Shown: positions 11,701 to 23,814, numbered from the stretch's first letter. The stretch: DNA of 64,000 nucleotides from Vicia villosa (GCF_029867415.1 NC_081183.1:117232514-117296513), one strand, 5' to 3'. Numbers and translations are program-made. Notes: generated from the letters alone by a model not told the origin.

Positions 11701-13419
11701 CTATTATACATATTAATTTGTTAATTTAAAATATATTAATTTGTAAAATGTTAAAAATGTTAAAACTTTATAAAACTATTATACATATTATATACATACT
11801 TATACATATTATTCTTTTTTTATTTTTCTTTTTTTCCCTTGTTTAAATACTTTTTTAAAACTTTTTTTTAATACTTTTTTTTTATTTAAATTAGTAATTA
11901 ACTTTAGAAATTTAATTTAGTTTTAATAGTTAGATATTTAAATTGATTTAGTTTAATATTTAGAAAATTAATTTTAAATAATTAGTTTAGATTAGTAATT
12001 AATATTTTAATTTAGGGATTATTTAATTAATTTAATTTAGGAATTATTTAATTAATTTAAAATTAGGTTTAATAATTAGGTTAATTTAAATAGGTTAAAT
12101 AACCAGGGTTAATTTAATCAGGATTAGTCAAATTAAAATTAATTAGGTTAGAAACCAATAATTAATTTTTAGGGTTTGTCTAGCCTCGATTATTTTAGAA
12201 ACCCTAGTAGCCATAGGGGTCTTAGGTAGGTGTCGTCCATTAACTGTAGGTCTAGGTTTCCTACCCTTAAACCTTTTTAGCCACTAATTTATTTTCAAAT
12301 TGATTTTTTTGTTAATATTATTTTCTAACCTTGATTTATTTCCTGCCAATTTTTTTTGCCTCTTCATTATTATTGTTTTGCTTTGCAGGGTTACAATATT
12401 TCATATTTTTTTTTGGTTTGCCCACGAGTTTATTTTTGCCTTATCATTGCAGGGTATCATCTACTTAATTATTTTTGGTGGTTTACCCACAAATTGTTTT
12501 TGCCTTATTATGTAATTGCTCACAGGATGTAATAGTTAATTAGGGTTTATTTTTTCTGCTTTATTTTCTGTATGATTAATTGCGTGGTTAGTAACTTAGG
12601 GCGTGAAAACCTTGAATTGAATTTAGAGTCATTAATTATAAGATAATATATCTGAATTTAACCACCTGATTGTGCCACACACACACCTTTGGGCAACCCC
12701 TCTTGTTGCCTGTTGCCTTATTATTTGCTGCCTTGTTGCCTTATTATTTGTTGCCTATAAATAGTCAAGTCCCTCGATTTCGAGGATACCTAAAGCAAAT
12801 GTTGCCCTCAGTTCATTCATTTTGTCCCTCGATGTTGCCTTGATAAATGATGATTGGTCTCATTGCTAAGGTGTCCTCGCATGATGCCTAAAAAGATTAA
12901 TGACTATTATATCCTTCCCTTATACTACCTGCCCTCTTTATGGCAGGGTCAGTCTTATGGCGAACGATAACCTCGATAACCCTTTACATCCAATAAAAGG
13001 ACTTCCTACCCTCCTATGGTATGGATAGCCCTGAAAAGCTAAAAGAACGAATTGTTATAACTTAAGGGTAATCACCTTTTAATTGCTTGCTCTGGTTTAA
13101 ATTCTAACTTTCCTTTTTCAAAAACCTTCAAAAAGGCTACGCTTATTTTACAAGCTAAAGTCCTTAAACAAAATTCTTTTTTCACACTTCATACATTTTT
13201 GAAAACAAAGTGAGCTAAGCAATTAAGAGCCCATGGATAACCATGGATATAAAGGGTGCTTTAAACCTTCCCTTTGTATAATTTACCCCCCGAACTCAAA
13301 TCCTTTTTAAAGGTCTTTTTTCGTTCTTTTAGCCTTTCTATATATTGGATAAAATAAAAGCCGGTGGCGACTCTTACTTACCGCATATTTCTAAAAGTCA
13401 GTTCTCCCACCGTATTACA

Positions 13420-13424
13420 GGTAG
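13420..13424. repeat. Target-site duplication GGTAG, right copy
   Basis: Exact repeat of 5511-5515 flanking the outer solo LTR. Confidence 0.9.
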
Positions 13425-14629
13425 ATTAAGACGTCCACATATTAAGCCTTTACTGTTGAATTTATTATTCCACTATGATGGCACCACCTAACCTTTAAAA
13501 GGCGTTACTAGGTTCACCTCTTTGAGAAAACCTGAAGTATCCTCGTCAAATAAGACTTTCTTCCATGTCCATATTCTATTTTTAAGCTGGCGAGGTTTAC
13601 ATACCGTTAGATGATGACTCCTTAATTGTGTTCACCTTTAGGTTTTTGTTTAATTCTCCTTGCCAACACCCTAGTTAGATCACTCTTTTGGATAATCTAA
13701 TTTTCACCGCACCTCTTCAGCTTTGCCTTCACGAGGAATGTTTTCCTTTGCGCTAGAGAAATTATAATCATTCACCATCACCCATATATGATAATACACA
13801 ATGTACAATGGGAAGTACTGGCCCTTCACTCCCGATGGCTACCTCATGCATGCTTTCTCACGTCTTTACACATGGTTCAAAAATAACATTTTCTTCATTA
13901 CAAATAGAATATACTGTTAGATCTTCATGAAAAACCTTTACACTCACTTCGTTGATGAATACACAATCAGTGCTCACCACTTCATCATATAAATAATCCA
14001 AACTTGCATGTTTGGAGGCCACTGGTAATCTTGCCGTTCTTGAAAAGAAAGATAAAAAGTTAGATTGCTAGACAATTCACTATCAAATTACTAATAGAAC
14101 TACTACAAATATTACTCATAAATTTTCCTCTCCCAACTAAGTCTTAATTAACTTAATAGTTTGCTTTTCTCAAATTTTCAATGCAGTGATGCCATAATTT
14201 GTATCTCTCATTGCAAGTTTTTGATTCAACTGTATTATCCTTCTCATCGCACTTTCTAAGTAAAACTATTCTCTAAATACAAAGGGAATTGGATATAAAA
14301 AAGAAAGAAAGAAGTACCTATAAAAGGGCATTGTAGGATTCTTGTAACAAGCTTATATTAGGAAACATGAATGCAAAATGAATGCTCACAAACTGTGAGA
14401 ATACAAGTAAACAACGATGGAAATGGTAAAAGTCTGCCCTAGAATTTATAGAAGCCAGGGATCCCTCAAGCCAAATACCCATCATTAGTGTGCCAGTATA
14501 TTAAGGGATATGCTTCCAAGCATGCTCTAAATGAAGGGACTAAACTGAATGATCATTTACAATAAGTGTTAATTCTCTATTTTGTTGATGTTGATTGGAA
14601 TAAATTTTAGTAAAACAAATATAGCAGCG
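13425..14629 (-). pseudogene. Region without intact gene; one unidentified decayed coding frame
   Basis: On the minus strand, 14060-13858 stays open for about 65 codons (blocks LPVASKHASLDYLYDEVV and FINEVSVKVFHEDLTVYSIC) and is preceded by a pyrimidine-rich CTTTCTTTTCAAG like a 3' splice site. The remainder towards 13425 is coding-like but broken by stops. I do not recognise the family. From 14060 to 14629 I see only AT-rich sequence. Confidence 0.25.
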
Positions 14630-15800
14630 ATATGTTAAATAAGATGTGTTAACTTGTTAAGAAGAAAAGGTTTATCAAGAAGTCATATTTTTTTGAATAA
14701 ACATGTTGAGATGAAATATTTCATCATCTGGAGTAACATGTGAGACAAGATGTTCTATGCAGAGTCATTCGACATCAAGATTTAACAAACGTAGAATATT
14801 CTAGGAATATTATGCAGTCCTATATAGTGCGGATTGATAGTTCTGTAAATATCAAGTTAGAATCAAGAAGAATATTCACTTTCTAATTATGGAGATAATT
14901 TAGGAAGATTTGATTGAAGGTCTATTTTTATGCTGAATCTTCTACAGATTTGTAGTAGCTGATATGCTGTGATTTTGAAGCCCAAATCTAGTTGGGAAAA
15001 CGTTATAAATAGAAAGATTGTAACCTAGAAAAGGTACGGGTCCAAGATGTAGAAATACTAGGACTTTGTCGTTTGTACCACTCTCTATGAGGGTTGGTTG
15101 TTTGTGATCCACTCGACTTGTGAGTTGGATTGTTTGTTCCTTAAGTTGTAAGGTTCTGTTATCTCTCTTAAGTTGTGAAGCATATAGTTGATTACTGTCA
15201 TGCATTCATAAGCTGTTAAGTATTGAATGTATATGTGTGTGTGACTTATATATCATTGATACAATTATCTAGGTGTGTGTTGTTTGTGTTTTAAGTTATT
15301 GTTCTTGATCGAAGTGTTTAAGCAAGATCAAGTATTTGTTGATTAAGAAGTTCTAAATCTAGTGTCTCTTGTAATGAAGAGTAAGGTAAAGAGCTGTCAA
15401 TATCAGTAACGTGGTTTGTTATTGTGAGACATTACTGCGGTGATTGGAAGTGAGAGGGGTTTCTCTTATTAGAAAGTTCTTAGGTAGAAGTTGCACTGGG
15501 TAGGAATTAAGTGAGAAGTCAATAAACCGGAGGTTGTTTACATATGAATCGGAGGTTGTTTGCATAGTACTTTGAATTGATACTGCTAATAGTGAATTTT
15601 CTTCTTGGCTTAGTAGTCTCTAGAATATGTGTTATTGTACATCAAACTAGATTAGCAATCCTGTGTGTTATTTATTTTTTCAGTATTGTGTATGACCGTT
15701 TATACCTTACCGTACTATTTAAATCAGATCAACATCCTATACAATATTTGGAATATGCTACACCATACAATATTTTGAGTACATTAACATTACAAACACA
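14630..15800 (+). mobile_element. Second SIRE/Maximus-like copia LTR (solo or truncated)
   Basis: The segment shares with 3423-4265 an ordered set of blocks: TTGATCGAAG..TTTAAGCA.GATCAAG (about 15306), GTGATTGGAAG...CTTAGGTAGAAG...GGGTAG (about 15438-15510), TTAAGTGAGAAG, and GAATTGATACTGCTAATAGTG (about 15575). A TATA box TTATAAATAG is at 15004-15013. A 24-bp motif (CGGAGGTTGTTTRCAT) is duplicated in tandem at 15527-15565. No polyprotein adjoins it and its ends are only approximate. Confidence 0.6.
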
Positions 15801-16046
15801 TATTTAAATATTTTGTTAGATATATGTATTTTATTAATATTTTAACTTTTAGATAAATATTTTATTAGTTTGTTTGCTTCATTAACTTATTATTAAAAAA
15901 CAGTAAAAATAATTTGTAATTCTCATACACTCACAATTATGCAAGAGAAAGAGTTTTATTTATTCTTTTATCGTTACCACCGAATGAAACCGACGGTAGC
16001 GAAACAGGTATCACACTTACACCTGGAAACGCCTAGTCATAAATCT

Positions 16047-16067
16047 CACGTGTCATAACATGATTGG
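16047..16067 (-). promoter_or_regulatory. ER-stress element (plant ERSE-I, CCAAT-N10-CACG) overlapping a G-box
   Basis: Read on the minus strand, CCAAT (16067-16063) is followed after exactly 10 nt by CACG (16052-16049), and a full CACGTG G-box occupies 16047-16052. CCAAT-N10-CACG is the form of ERSE-I described for plant bZIP28/NF-Y ER-stress promoters. It lies about 180 bp before the start codon of the HERPUD-like gene. The sequence match is direct; function is inferred. Confidence 0.6.
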
Positions 16068-16246
16068 TTACATCTACAGAACCATCCAATAATAATTCTC
16101 CCATGGAAAGAAAAGAAAAAAAACCAGAGAAAATTTTTTAATTCTGCTTTTAACTAACAAAATCTCAAATCTAAAAAGTTTTCAAATTTCCCATTCTGAA
16201 AATCAAATCCCTAAAATCTTCATTGTGGTAAAATCATCAATCTACA

Positions 16247-19200
16247 ATGGCAGAAAATCCTCCCGAAACGGTGTCGTTTAGTTCCCAACCTTCTTCTCAT
16301 GCTCCATCTTCTTCCTCTTCGCAGAAATCGCCACAAGATCCACCGCAGGTATGTTTCACAATCCACTTCAATTCCACTTCCATTTCGCAGATTTGACGCT
16401 TAATTGTTCAATAAAAAAAGCACGATCCTGTTTTGATATCATTGAACTGAAGCTAGGGTTTATTATTTTTATGATTATTGTATTTTTTTGCTTGCTTTTT
16501 GAATATGTGAATGGAAATGTGCCAATAATTATGATTTCTTTTGTTTATTGTAGCCTCAGGCCCCTGAGCTTTCCAATTTTCCGCAATTTCCGGGTGGATA
16601 TTATCAGATGTTTCCTGGTATGCACCCTGCGTTGATTCCAGGGTTGACTCAACCACAAATTGAGGAACATGGGAACCGTGGAGCTGGCATATATGCTGTT
16701 CCGGTTAATCCTTTTGATAGACATGTTACCGGACTTCCATACACCACTCTGATTCCGTTGACATACCGTACACCCACGTAAGTGTCTACATATTTTGTTA
16801 AAATGATAGTATTCTGCAGTTATATGTGGAGCTTAATGATATTGCAATTTAGATTTTAGAGGTAGTTTTACTCATTTTGATATTTAAGCATGTTTTGCAA
16901 CTATATTGGAAAATAAATTAATGTATTTACGCCTTTCTAGAAGCTGTTATTTTGTTGCTAAGTTTAAGACTATGTTTTGGATTGATGGAATAGGATGAAA
17001 TTGAGCTGAATGGAATGAAATAAGTTTATGTTCCATTGTTTGGATGGATAAAATAAGGATGAAATGGAGCGGAACATGATGAAATGCATTCCATCTCATT
17101 CTATCACTTACCCTCATTTTTGTACCTTCTGAATTGGGCGGAATAACAAATTTGTTCCATTCCATCCTGAAATATCCAAAACAATGGAATGAAATATCTA
17201 TTCCACTCCTTTCCATTCGTTTTAAAATATCCAAATATAGCCTAAAGAAAATTTCTACTTAAGTTGATATTTTAAGTGTGTTTTGTAACATGGATATATT
17301 GGAAAATAGATTAGCACATTTAAAATTATAAGGTTCTAGTTTTTGTTTCCCTTTGTGTGAACTGTCAAGGGTCTGTGGATGGTTTGAGAAATTGTTTTAA
17401 ATTTGTATTTCATGTTTTCCCTCATAGTTACAAAACTGCCACATTGCTTTTATTCTATTTCCTTATTTCAAATATTTGTTGTTGTACAAATTGCAAAAAG
17501 GAGTAAAAACAAGTTTGAAAACAGAAGTGGCAGTTGTGTTATAAAAAGTGAAAACAGGAAATATAAGTAAGAATTATTTTCAAACCCAAGAGACCATGAT
17601 ATTTCTAGGACCTTCAATATTGACGGTCAACAATAGTTACTGTGCAGAAGAACATATAAAAAAAGGTTAAAATTACATTATTTAATCTTTAAAGCAGCCT
17701 CAACTGCTAGCAATGTGACAAAGGAGTTTGCTACAAAGTAGTGCTTCTATTTCCTCAAAATTAGGTTTAATGGCTAACATATGACCATTCATCTCTTCTT
17801 CTTTTTACTTGATTCAACTAGAAAACCGACATTAGCTGCATGTTATCCATTATAGTTCCTCCGTATAGTTTTCAATTAAGTATATCATTATAATATGTTC
17901 AAGTTAAGCTGAAAAAAACAGACAGACTTTTCTCATGTAATGACTTCTAATGGGGCCATAAACCTAAGAGTGTGTAGGTAGGGTCTGTTTTAAGTTATCC
18001 TCGACAGAGTTTCTAATAAATTGATTAATAGGTCATGTTTGCATATGGTTTCCGCATCTAAACATTCAAGGAAATTAAAACTGATTCTGATTTCCTGGCA
18101 GCACTCACGACTCTTGTTGTCCTTGTGGGTAAACCTCAGCGTTATTATATGATCTTTTATCAATTATAGATGGACCCAGCTTTTGAAGTTTTTGGTTACA
18201 CCTTTGATATTATATTTTTCTTTTCCATGAGTGTCATTCAGAGCTTCACTGTGTGTATAATATAATTCATATCAAAACCTGATCTATTCTTAAGGAAATA
18301 AACAAAATTGACATTTTAAACAAAACAATATGTTGGTGAACATTTGATTTTAACATATTTAATTTTTTGGAACAATATGTTCATTAATATTAATGCTTTC
18401 TTTAACCGAATGGTCGGTCATATTAGGCCCAGTTCTGAAGCTGCTGCTGCCGGTGAAAATCAGGGGCAAGCAGCCCAGCATCCTCAGCAGCAACAGGCTG
18501 CACCTCAGAGACAAGTTGTTGTTAGGAGATTTCAAATTGCATTTCAAATTGATTTGCTACTAATGTTGAAGCTGGCAGCTGTGATCTTTTTGTTCAACCA
18601 AGATGGATCAAGGCAGAGGCTTTTTGTTCTTGTTTTATTTGCTGTTCTTGTATATTTGTAAGTACTTATCCATTTTTCTCTAAAAAGGTATTTCTGCTTG
18701 CTAGTTATGCAATATGTAATTGTTATGTTTTAGAACTCTGACTCGGGAAATGATTCTGATATTGATTCCTACCCCTAATTTTATATTGTCTATTCAATTT
18801 CTCATATACTCTGTCAATATGAGTGCCATGGAATATCACTGAACTAGATATTGATTAGATTGTGAATGTAAGCTGTGATATTAATCAATTGAGATGTGTT
18901 ACAGATACCAAACTGGAGCTCTGACACCAATTATAAGATGGCTTTCACAAAATATGCAAAGAGCTGCAGCACCTCCTCGTCCACCAAGACCAGCAGCCAG
19001 GGCTGAAAATGTACCTCCTGCTGCTAGGTTGGAGGGTGACAATGCTGCTCCAGCAGGTATGGCTTGCTTACTATTTTATTCAAATTTTTTTCTTGGAAGC
19101 TTATGAACTTCATTTTAACTATTTATTAATTTACTTTTGGGATGGATTTCCTTTTTCTAATTTACATGCACTGATTTATCTATGAAGGCACAATTTAAGT

Positions 19201-19446
19201 TTCAATCGCTTATTGACATGATTTACTGTTGCCTGTATTTAACTAATTGCAGAGGGTCAACCTGAAGCTGCCATTGGGAACCAGCCTGCTAACGAAGCTG
19301 ACCGTGCAATTGAGAATGAGAACGTCGCAGAAGCTGACAGAGGCAATGGTGGCAACCAGTGGTGGGGGATTGTAAAGGAGATCAAGATGATTGTTTTTGG
19401 ATTCATCACTTCCCTGCTCCCTGGGTTCCACAATCATATGGATTGA
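16247..19446 (+). CDS. HERPUD-like ER membrane protein without ubiquitin-like domain (5 exons, 300 aa)
   Basis: Coding exons are 16247-16348, 16554-16777, 18427-18657, 18905-19056 and 19253-19446 (TGA); every junction is GT-AG and the phases join exactly to 300 codons. The N-terminus is Ser/Pro/Gln-rich, followed by a YYQMFPGMHPALIPGL segment and a Gln/Ala-rich linker. Two hydrophobic segments lie at about 149-165 and 172-188 around NQDGSRQR, running into YQTGALTPIIRWL. After a Pro/Ala-rich acidic region, the C-terminus ends WWGIVKEIKMIVFGFITSLLPGFHNH. The hydrophobic hairpin and the W-x-x-F...SLLP tail resemble the membrane part of animal HERPUD1/2, which act in ER-associated degradation; the amino-terminal ubiquitin-like domain is absent. 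The ATG is the first in the exon, after an untranslated leader starting near 16130. Intron 2 (1.65 kb) carries a MITE. An ER-stress element upstream supports an ER role. Gene structure is secure; the family name is moderately so. Confidence 0.75.
16970..17240. mobile_element. MITE-like inverted-repeat element in intron 2 of the HERPUD-like gene
   Basis: The left end CTATGTTTTGGAT matches the inverse of the right end ATCCAAATATAG with one gap. The two halves are imperfect inverted copies rich in GGAATG/CATTCC. It is about 270 bp, non-coding, and its flanks (TTTAAGA and CCTAAAGA) are only loosely similar, so the superfamily is not assigned. Confidence 0.6.
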
Positions 19447-20308
19447 CTCATGGACTATGGTGCCATGCCAGGAAATAGGATGGTTTTCTGAAATAAGGTG
19501 TATAGTAACAGAAGTTTTAAGTGTCATAACTAATACATAGGTGCAACTATAATCAACGAACAAAAGTACCGTGATAGTTTATCGGGTGCCATTTTTGTAT
19601 CATTACTTGGATTGTTGATAGAACAGTTTTTGTGGCTTCCATGGCACAGGAAGTGCTTTGTACTTCAGATCTGCAGTAGTTAATTCACCCCCTGGTGTCT
19701 GTTTCAAACTTTACAATCTTTCAAGCCAATGCATTTTCAATTTATCTCCAAATTTTCTTATCTAGTTGTTTGAAATCCTAAAAGTGTCATAATTCTTTAA
19801 TTCATAAATAAATTCTGCAAAACATGAACCACATAGTGCCTCTTACTGTTAAGAGTGGGGTAAACTGGTTTTGGCCTCTAACTTCCATCTTGAGATATTT
19901 TCTTCTGAATTTTGGATGGGATGGAGGTGGGTCGAAATGGTGAGACTTTGTGTATGTTTGATTCTGATTTTTGCTACCCAAAATTGATTCTACACATGTA
20001 AAATTGTTTTTAACATGTTTGGTTTGTCTTTAGGAGAATTGGTTGTAACTTAAAAATAAGTTGGACCAGAAACTGGAGCTCATATCGGATTGGTTAGGCA
20101 TTGGAAAAGCCAAACCTGGTTTTAGTCAACCGTCTTTCCCATATATTGATTTTTTTTACCTCTTAAATACCAATGATCCATCTATTAATTTTTTTACCTC
20201 TTAAATACCATTGATCCATCTATTAATTTTTATGCCAAAAACAAATACTCACTAATTGAGCATACCCAAACTCCTCATTATCACATGTTTTGTAATCACA
20301 TAGTAAGA
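19447..20308. other. 3' flank of the HERPUD-like gene; no further gene seen
   Basis: It probably contains the 3' UTR (several AATAAA-like words). A 41-bp direct duplication (TTTTTTTACCTCTTAAATACCA...) lies at about 20150-20225. The stretch around 19950-20100 resembles one arm of a MITE but has no partner. Confidence 0.4.
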
Positions 20309-21960
20309 ACTTTTTTTTTTTTTTTGAACAAGCAAAGAAAATATATTAATCTCAGACATAGGACATGCCAAACAGTTAAAAAGCATCGAACATTAGTATA
20401 AAGATGTTACCCCAGTACAACAGCTGCAACAGAAAAAAAGCTCCTTACAAATCAATGAGTAATTGCTCTTCAACTCCAACCAAGATACCACAAGGAAAAT
20501 CACCAATAATTGCTCTTCAACTCCAACCAAGATACCACCAGAAAAATCACCAATAATTGCACATATGAAAAGCACTCCTTAGCAGCAGCCACTAGCATCT
20601 AAACCAAGATACAAACATAAAACAAACCTGCTATACAACACTACAGCCACAATTCAAGCAACTATGTCAAGGCACCTTCAGACACAGCAAAACAGAATAA
20701 TACTGGATAGACTCACTAGTCTGACACCAATCCACCAACTAACTCTGGACTCAAAATCACCGCCAATTATAACAATACCCCCGGGCACGACCGGACAGAA
20801 TCCCAACATAGACTAAACCATTCAGCATAGAATCTGTATTGATTATAGACACTATATCCGTCTCTTGAAAATCTAAACAGAAACTACACAAAGATCCAGA
20901 GTCTGTCAGATAAACCTACACATCAAAACGACACAGGGTTGCTCGATGACAACTCAAAAATGTAGCGCCCGCACAAAGGCTGAACCGAACAATGAGGACA
21001 CCAATATGCTTTTCTACTGAAACCGCCAGATCTGCAATTGAACTAAAATTCGCTGACCACCAGACACCAACAAAACCTCTTGATAGATCTATGATCTTCC
21101 TACTGACCAAGACTTACAGTTGGGTGCTGCCACCACATGGCTATATTGTACTTGATATTGCTGGAATTTTTTTCCAGCCAATTCCATGAGTTCAATTTTA
21201 CTTGCTCCACCATCTTGTCGAGGCACACTTCCTTGTTATGAAATAATTTACTATTTCTTGTGTTCCAGATAGTCTATATACCCGCGAACCATATTATGAT
21301 GGCTATCTTTGAGTTTTCTCTTCCATATTCGATCACACCAGAAAACTGCTCCAAATGAGTCAAGCTGTCTATTTGAAATGCCGATTTAATTCCGATCCAA
21401 TTACAAATTAAGTACCATAAACCTGCAAAAATTGGACACTCGAAAAAAAGATGAGATATAGATTCCTCCCTCCCACACCCTCCCTCACATAAAAGCATAC
21501 CCGACCCTAACACTCCTCTCTTGGCAAGATTATCTTTTATGGCTATTCTATTCCGAAACATTCTCTACACCAAGCATGAGACTTTGGCCGGAACTGCCTT
21601 ATCCCAAGCTTTCGACCAAGATGGATCCGACAGACTCGGTGAATTATGGATTATACCTTTATAAACCTCTTTGACTGAATAAGCTGCTGAGGGAATCCAA
21701 GCTTCCCTGATAGACATGCATATATCATTCCACCAAGTGGAACAACCCCTCCCCCCGTTCTCTCCTCCATTTCTCTCAATCCATATCTATTAATCAGCAC
21801 TCTGAACCAAAGTCTTGCCCTCTCATATCTTATTTTCCAAGCCCATTTTCCCACCAGCGCAAGGTTGAAAGTTTTTAAATTTCTAATACCTAACTCTCCC
21901 TCCTCAGTTGGTCTACATATTGTGTCACATTTAAGACTGACTATTTATCCAACATCTCAT
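20309..21960 (-). mobile_element. 5'-truncated L1-type LINE, 3' end with poly(A)
   Basis: The poly-T run at 20309-20325 on the + strand is the poly(A) tail of a minus-strand element. On the minus strand from about 21935 are the last parts of ORF2: a CRPTEEGELGIRNLKTFN block leading into GKWAWKIRYERARLWFRVL (21854-21651). Then comes the reverse-transcriptase zinc-binding domain (21561-21274) with RNRIAIKDNLAKRG, CEGGCGREESISHLFFECP and a Trp-rich end. Frames are broken (a stop at about 21951 and between the two segments). About 0.9 kb of 3' UTR follows, including a 49-bp tandem duplication at 20459-20560 (AATTGCTCTTCAACTCCAAC). The RT core is missing. Confidence 0.8.
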
Positions 21961-22560
21961 TCATCTTTATTCCCTCTTTCTCATAAATCTCAATACAATG
22001 AACTTGAACGCTGGCGTGTATTTAGTTTTAAAATTGTTTTTGGTTAAAAATACATTGAAAATAAAGTTATTTTTGTATACGACCATAAAATAGTGAGTTG
22101 GTCCTTAAATTTTATCGTAAAAATCTTATTTAAACTAAAATTTACAAATTTGAATTTCAAGTAAAAATGATTCTGAAGATTATGACATGACATTCTGTCA
22201 TACTAATTTTTTATTAATCTTTTTTTAGTATTTTAATCATATTTGTAACTAACATTTTAAAAAACAGAATAAAGCATATCATGATTTGAGATATTGTACA
22301 AAATCTCAATTTAATTCAAAATAAGTTACTGCGACAAGGAGCAAAGCGAGTCTGACACATAAGAATCAAAGAAAAAAAGAAAAATGAAGAACTGTATTAA
22401 TCACAATGCAATTACCATGGAGCGCAATAAAATCCTTGAAAAACAACAATGAAATTTAGACTTAGAGATTATTCTCACAGCTTTTCACGATTGATGCTTC
22501 ATTCTTTACTATATGATTCATGTACTACTTTCTTAAACTCTATTTTTATTGTTTTATTAC
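21961..22560. other. AT-rich spacer, no feature recognised
   Basis: No open frame, inverted repeat or family motif that I can support. Confidence 0.4.
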
Positions 22561-22569
22561 TCTGTTTTA

Positions 22570-23030
22570 ATGAAGTGTCGTCATGAACAAATCAAAACTA
22601 TGAGAAAGATCGAGTTTTTTGAACAAACACAAGAAACCCTATTAGGTTCTCACGAAAGAGAGAAGAGGGAAGAAGAAAATCAGGATTGGTTATAACTGTT
22701 TTACTATTCACTTACTCAACAAGATTTCAAAGATCGAAAGGGAATAACAACAACCTACCTCTCTCAACAACCCGAAAGAACTAGTCTATTTATAGACTAC
22801 TAAGCTAACTTAAGCTACAAGCTAATTTAAACAATTTTGGCTAAACAAACAGGCTCAATTCGATATACTAACAATCCTAGAATTTCGACTACTGCATGCT
22901 TAAGCGTACTTCGACTACATCATGCAAGACTTCGACATCAGCATGTGAACATACTTCGACATCATGCTTAAACTCTGTCGAACCAAGAAACTACCATTAT
23001 CGAGACTAGAGTTTGATCCAAAATCTCACA
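22570..23030 (-). mobile_element. Ty1/copia 3' LTR (minus strand), with polypurine tract
   Basis: On the minus strand the sequence reads TAAGGTGGAGATT (23043-23031, a typical copia polypurine tract), then TGTGAGATTTTGG as the LTR start at 23030. A TATAAATAG box lies inside a palindrome at 22783-22798, followed by a pyrimidine-rich leader. The LTR end near 22570 is approximate. Repeated ...CTTCGACWWCATGC words fill 22880-22980. Confidence 0.65.
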
Positions 23031-23289
23031 AATCTCCACCTTAGAACAAACTCTACAAAATCAAGGAAACGTATTAACATTCTTCATGCATCATTATTAG
23101 TTGTATGCAGTGAAAGAACTTACAACTTGATAATTAATGTCTGGATGATCATATGAGCAGCATTATGATTTGTCAAAACCTACATCATTGAAGATCAAGT
23201 CAAATGTGGGGTTTCATGGTTCACACATAGATAAGAAAAACTATGCCAAAGTTGATGGAGATACAAACATTCATCGTATAATATATAAA

Positions 23290-23688
23290 TTAAATCTTAA
23301 ATTTCTCTATGATCTTCTGCACCAAACAAGTAAGGTTCTTGATAGCATTAGTTATATATTCATGTCTTTGATTGGATGCTTCCATAAAAGTTATAATCTT
23401 TTGTTGTTTTTTAAATTTTTTTGAGAGCTCTTCTTTCCCTACACCTAAACAAGAAGATCTAAAAGGAACAAGATGATCAGATTCAATAGGTTTCTTAAGA
23501 ATACTGAAAGAGGATGCTATATTTTCATGTACTTTATCTTCTTCAACCTTCTTTATATATTTTCTAACTTCATCCTTATTGTCCTCATCATAGTCCTCGT
23601 ATTGAACATGTGGAGTGTAATTTGGATTACCTCGAAAAAAAAATTCAGTTATAATTTTACGATATTTTAATACGACTTCTTTGTTATC
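23290..23688 (-). CDS. Unidentified open frame of 132 codons lacking a start codon
   Basis: The minus-strand frame runs from after a TAA at 23691-23689 to a TAA at 23292-23290. The predicted product is hydrophilic and mixed-charge: an N-terminal KYRKIITEFFFRGNPNYTPH block, an acidic DEDNKDEV stretch, a Lys-rich middle (KKFKKQQK) and a helical C-terminus (NAIKNLTCLVQKIIEKF). There is no ATG in the first two thirds, so it is a fragment or a downstream exon. It lies upstream, in the same orientation, of the copia polypurine tract at 23043, so it may be cargo or an extra ORF of that element. It matches no retroelement domain I know. It could also be a decayed host exon. Confidence 0.35.
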   Translation of the reverse strand, partial: DNKEVVLKYRKIITEFFFRGNPNYTPHVQYEDYDEDNKDEVRKYIKKVEEDKVHENIASSFSILKKPIESDHLVPFRSSCLGVGKEELSKKFKKQQKIITFMEASNQRHEYITNAIKNLTCLVQKIIEKFKI

Positions 23689-23814
23689 TTATGGAAAAAT
23701 AATAAACATTATAGAAGATTTATTAATCAGAGGAGTATGTTCAAGTGTTATTCTCTTTCTAGTAACTCTATTAGTAGTAACTCTATTAGTAGAAGTAGAC
23801 GCAAAATCGTTATC

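Larger units (their letters stand above)
5516..13419 (+). mobile_element. Ogre-type solo LTR (outer, about 4.06 kb) interrupted by a second solo LTR
   Basis: The element begins TGTCATACCCC at 5516 and ends ...CCGTATTACA at 13419, flanked by the exact 5-bp duplication GGTAG. It is split at 7130 by the nested LTR at 7131-10972, so its own sequence is 5516-7130 plus 10978-13419. Landmarks shared with other Ogre-type LTRs here are the GTCGACTAGTTTGACC box (about 5754), a TATATAAG promoter (6687), the CACAGGTGTAATA...TAGCTAACATGAA block (about 11037), the CCATGGATAACCATGGAT motif (about 13231), the ACAAAGGG/CCCTTTGT-type hairpin region and the GGTGGCGACTCTT motif (about 13364). No internal domain, PBS or second LTR remains, which is expected after LTR-LTR recombination. 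A lineage of Ogre (Ty3/gypsy Tat) is inferred from length, ends and the PBS seen next to related LTRs. Confidence 0.88.

Noticed and set aside
18344..18661. 105-codon open frame starting in intron 2 of the HERPUD-like gene
   Set aside because: Only the part from 18427 is an exon; the upstream ATG lies in the intron before a good 3' splice site in phase.
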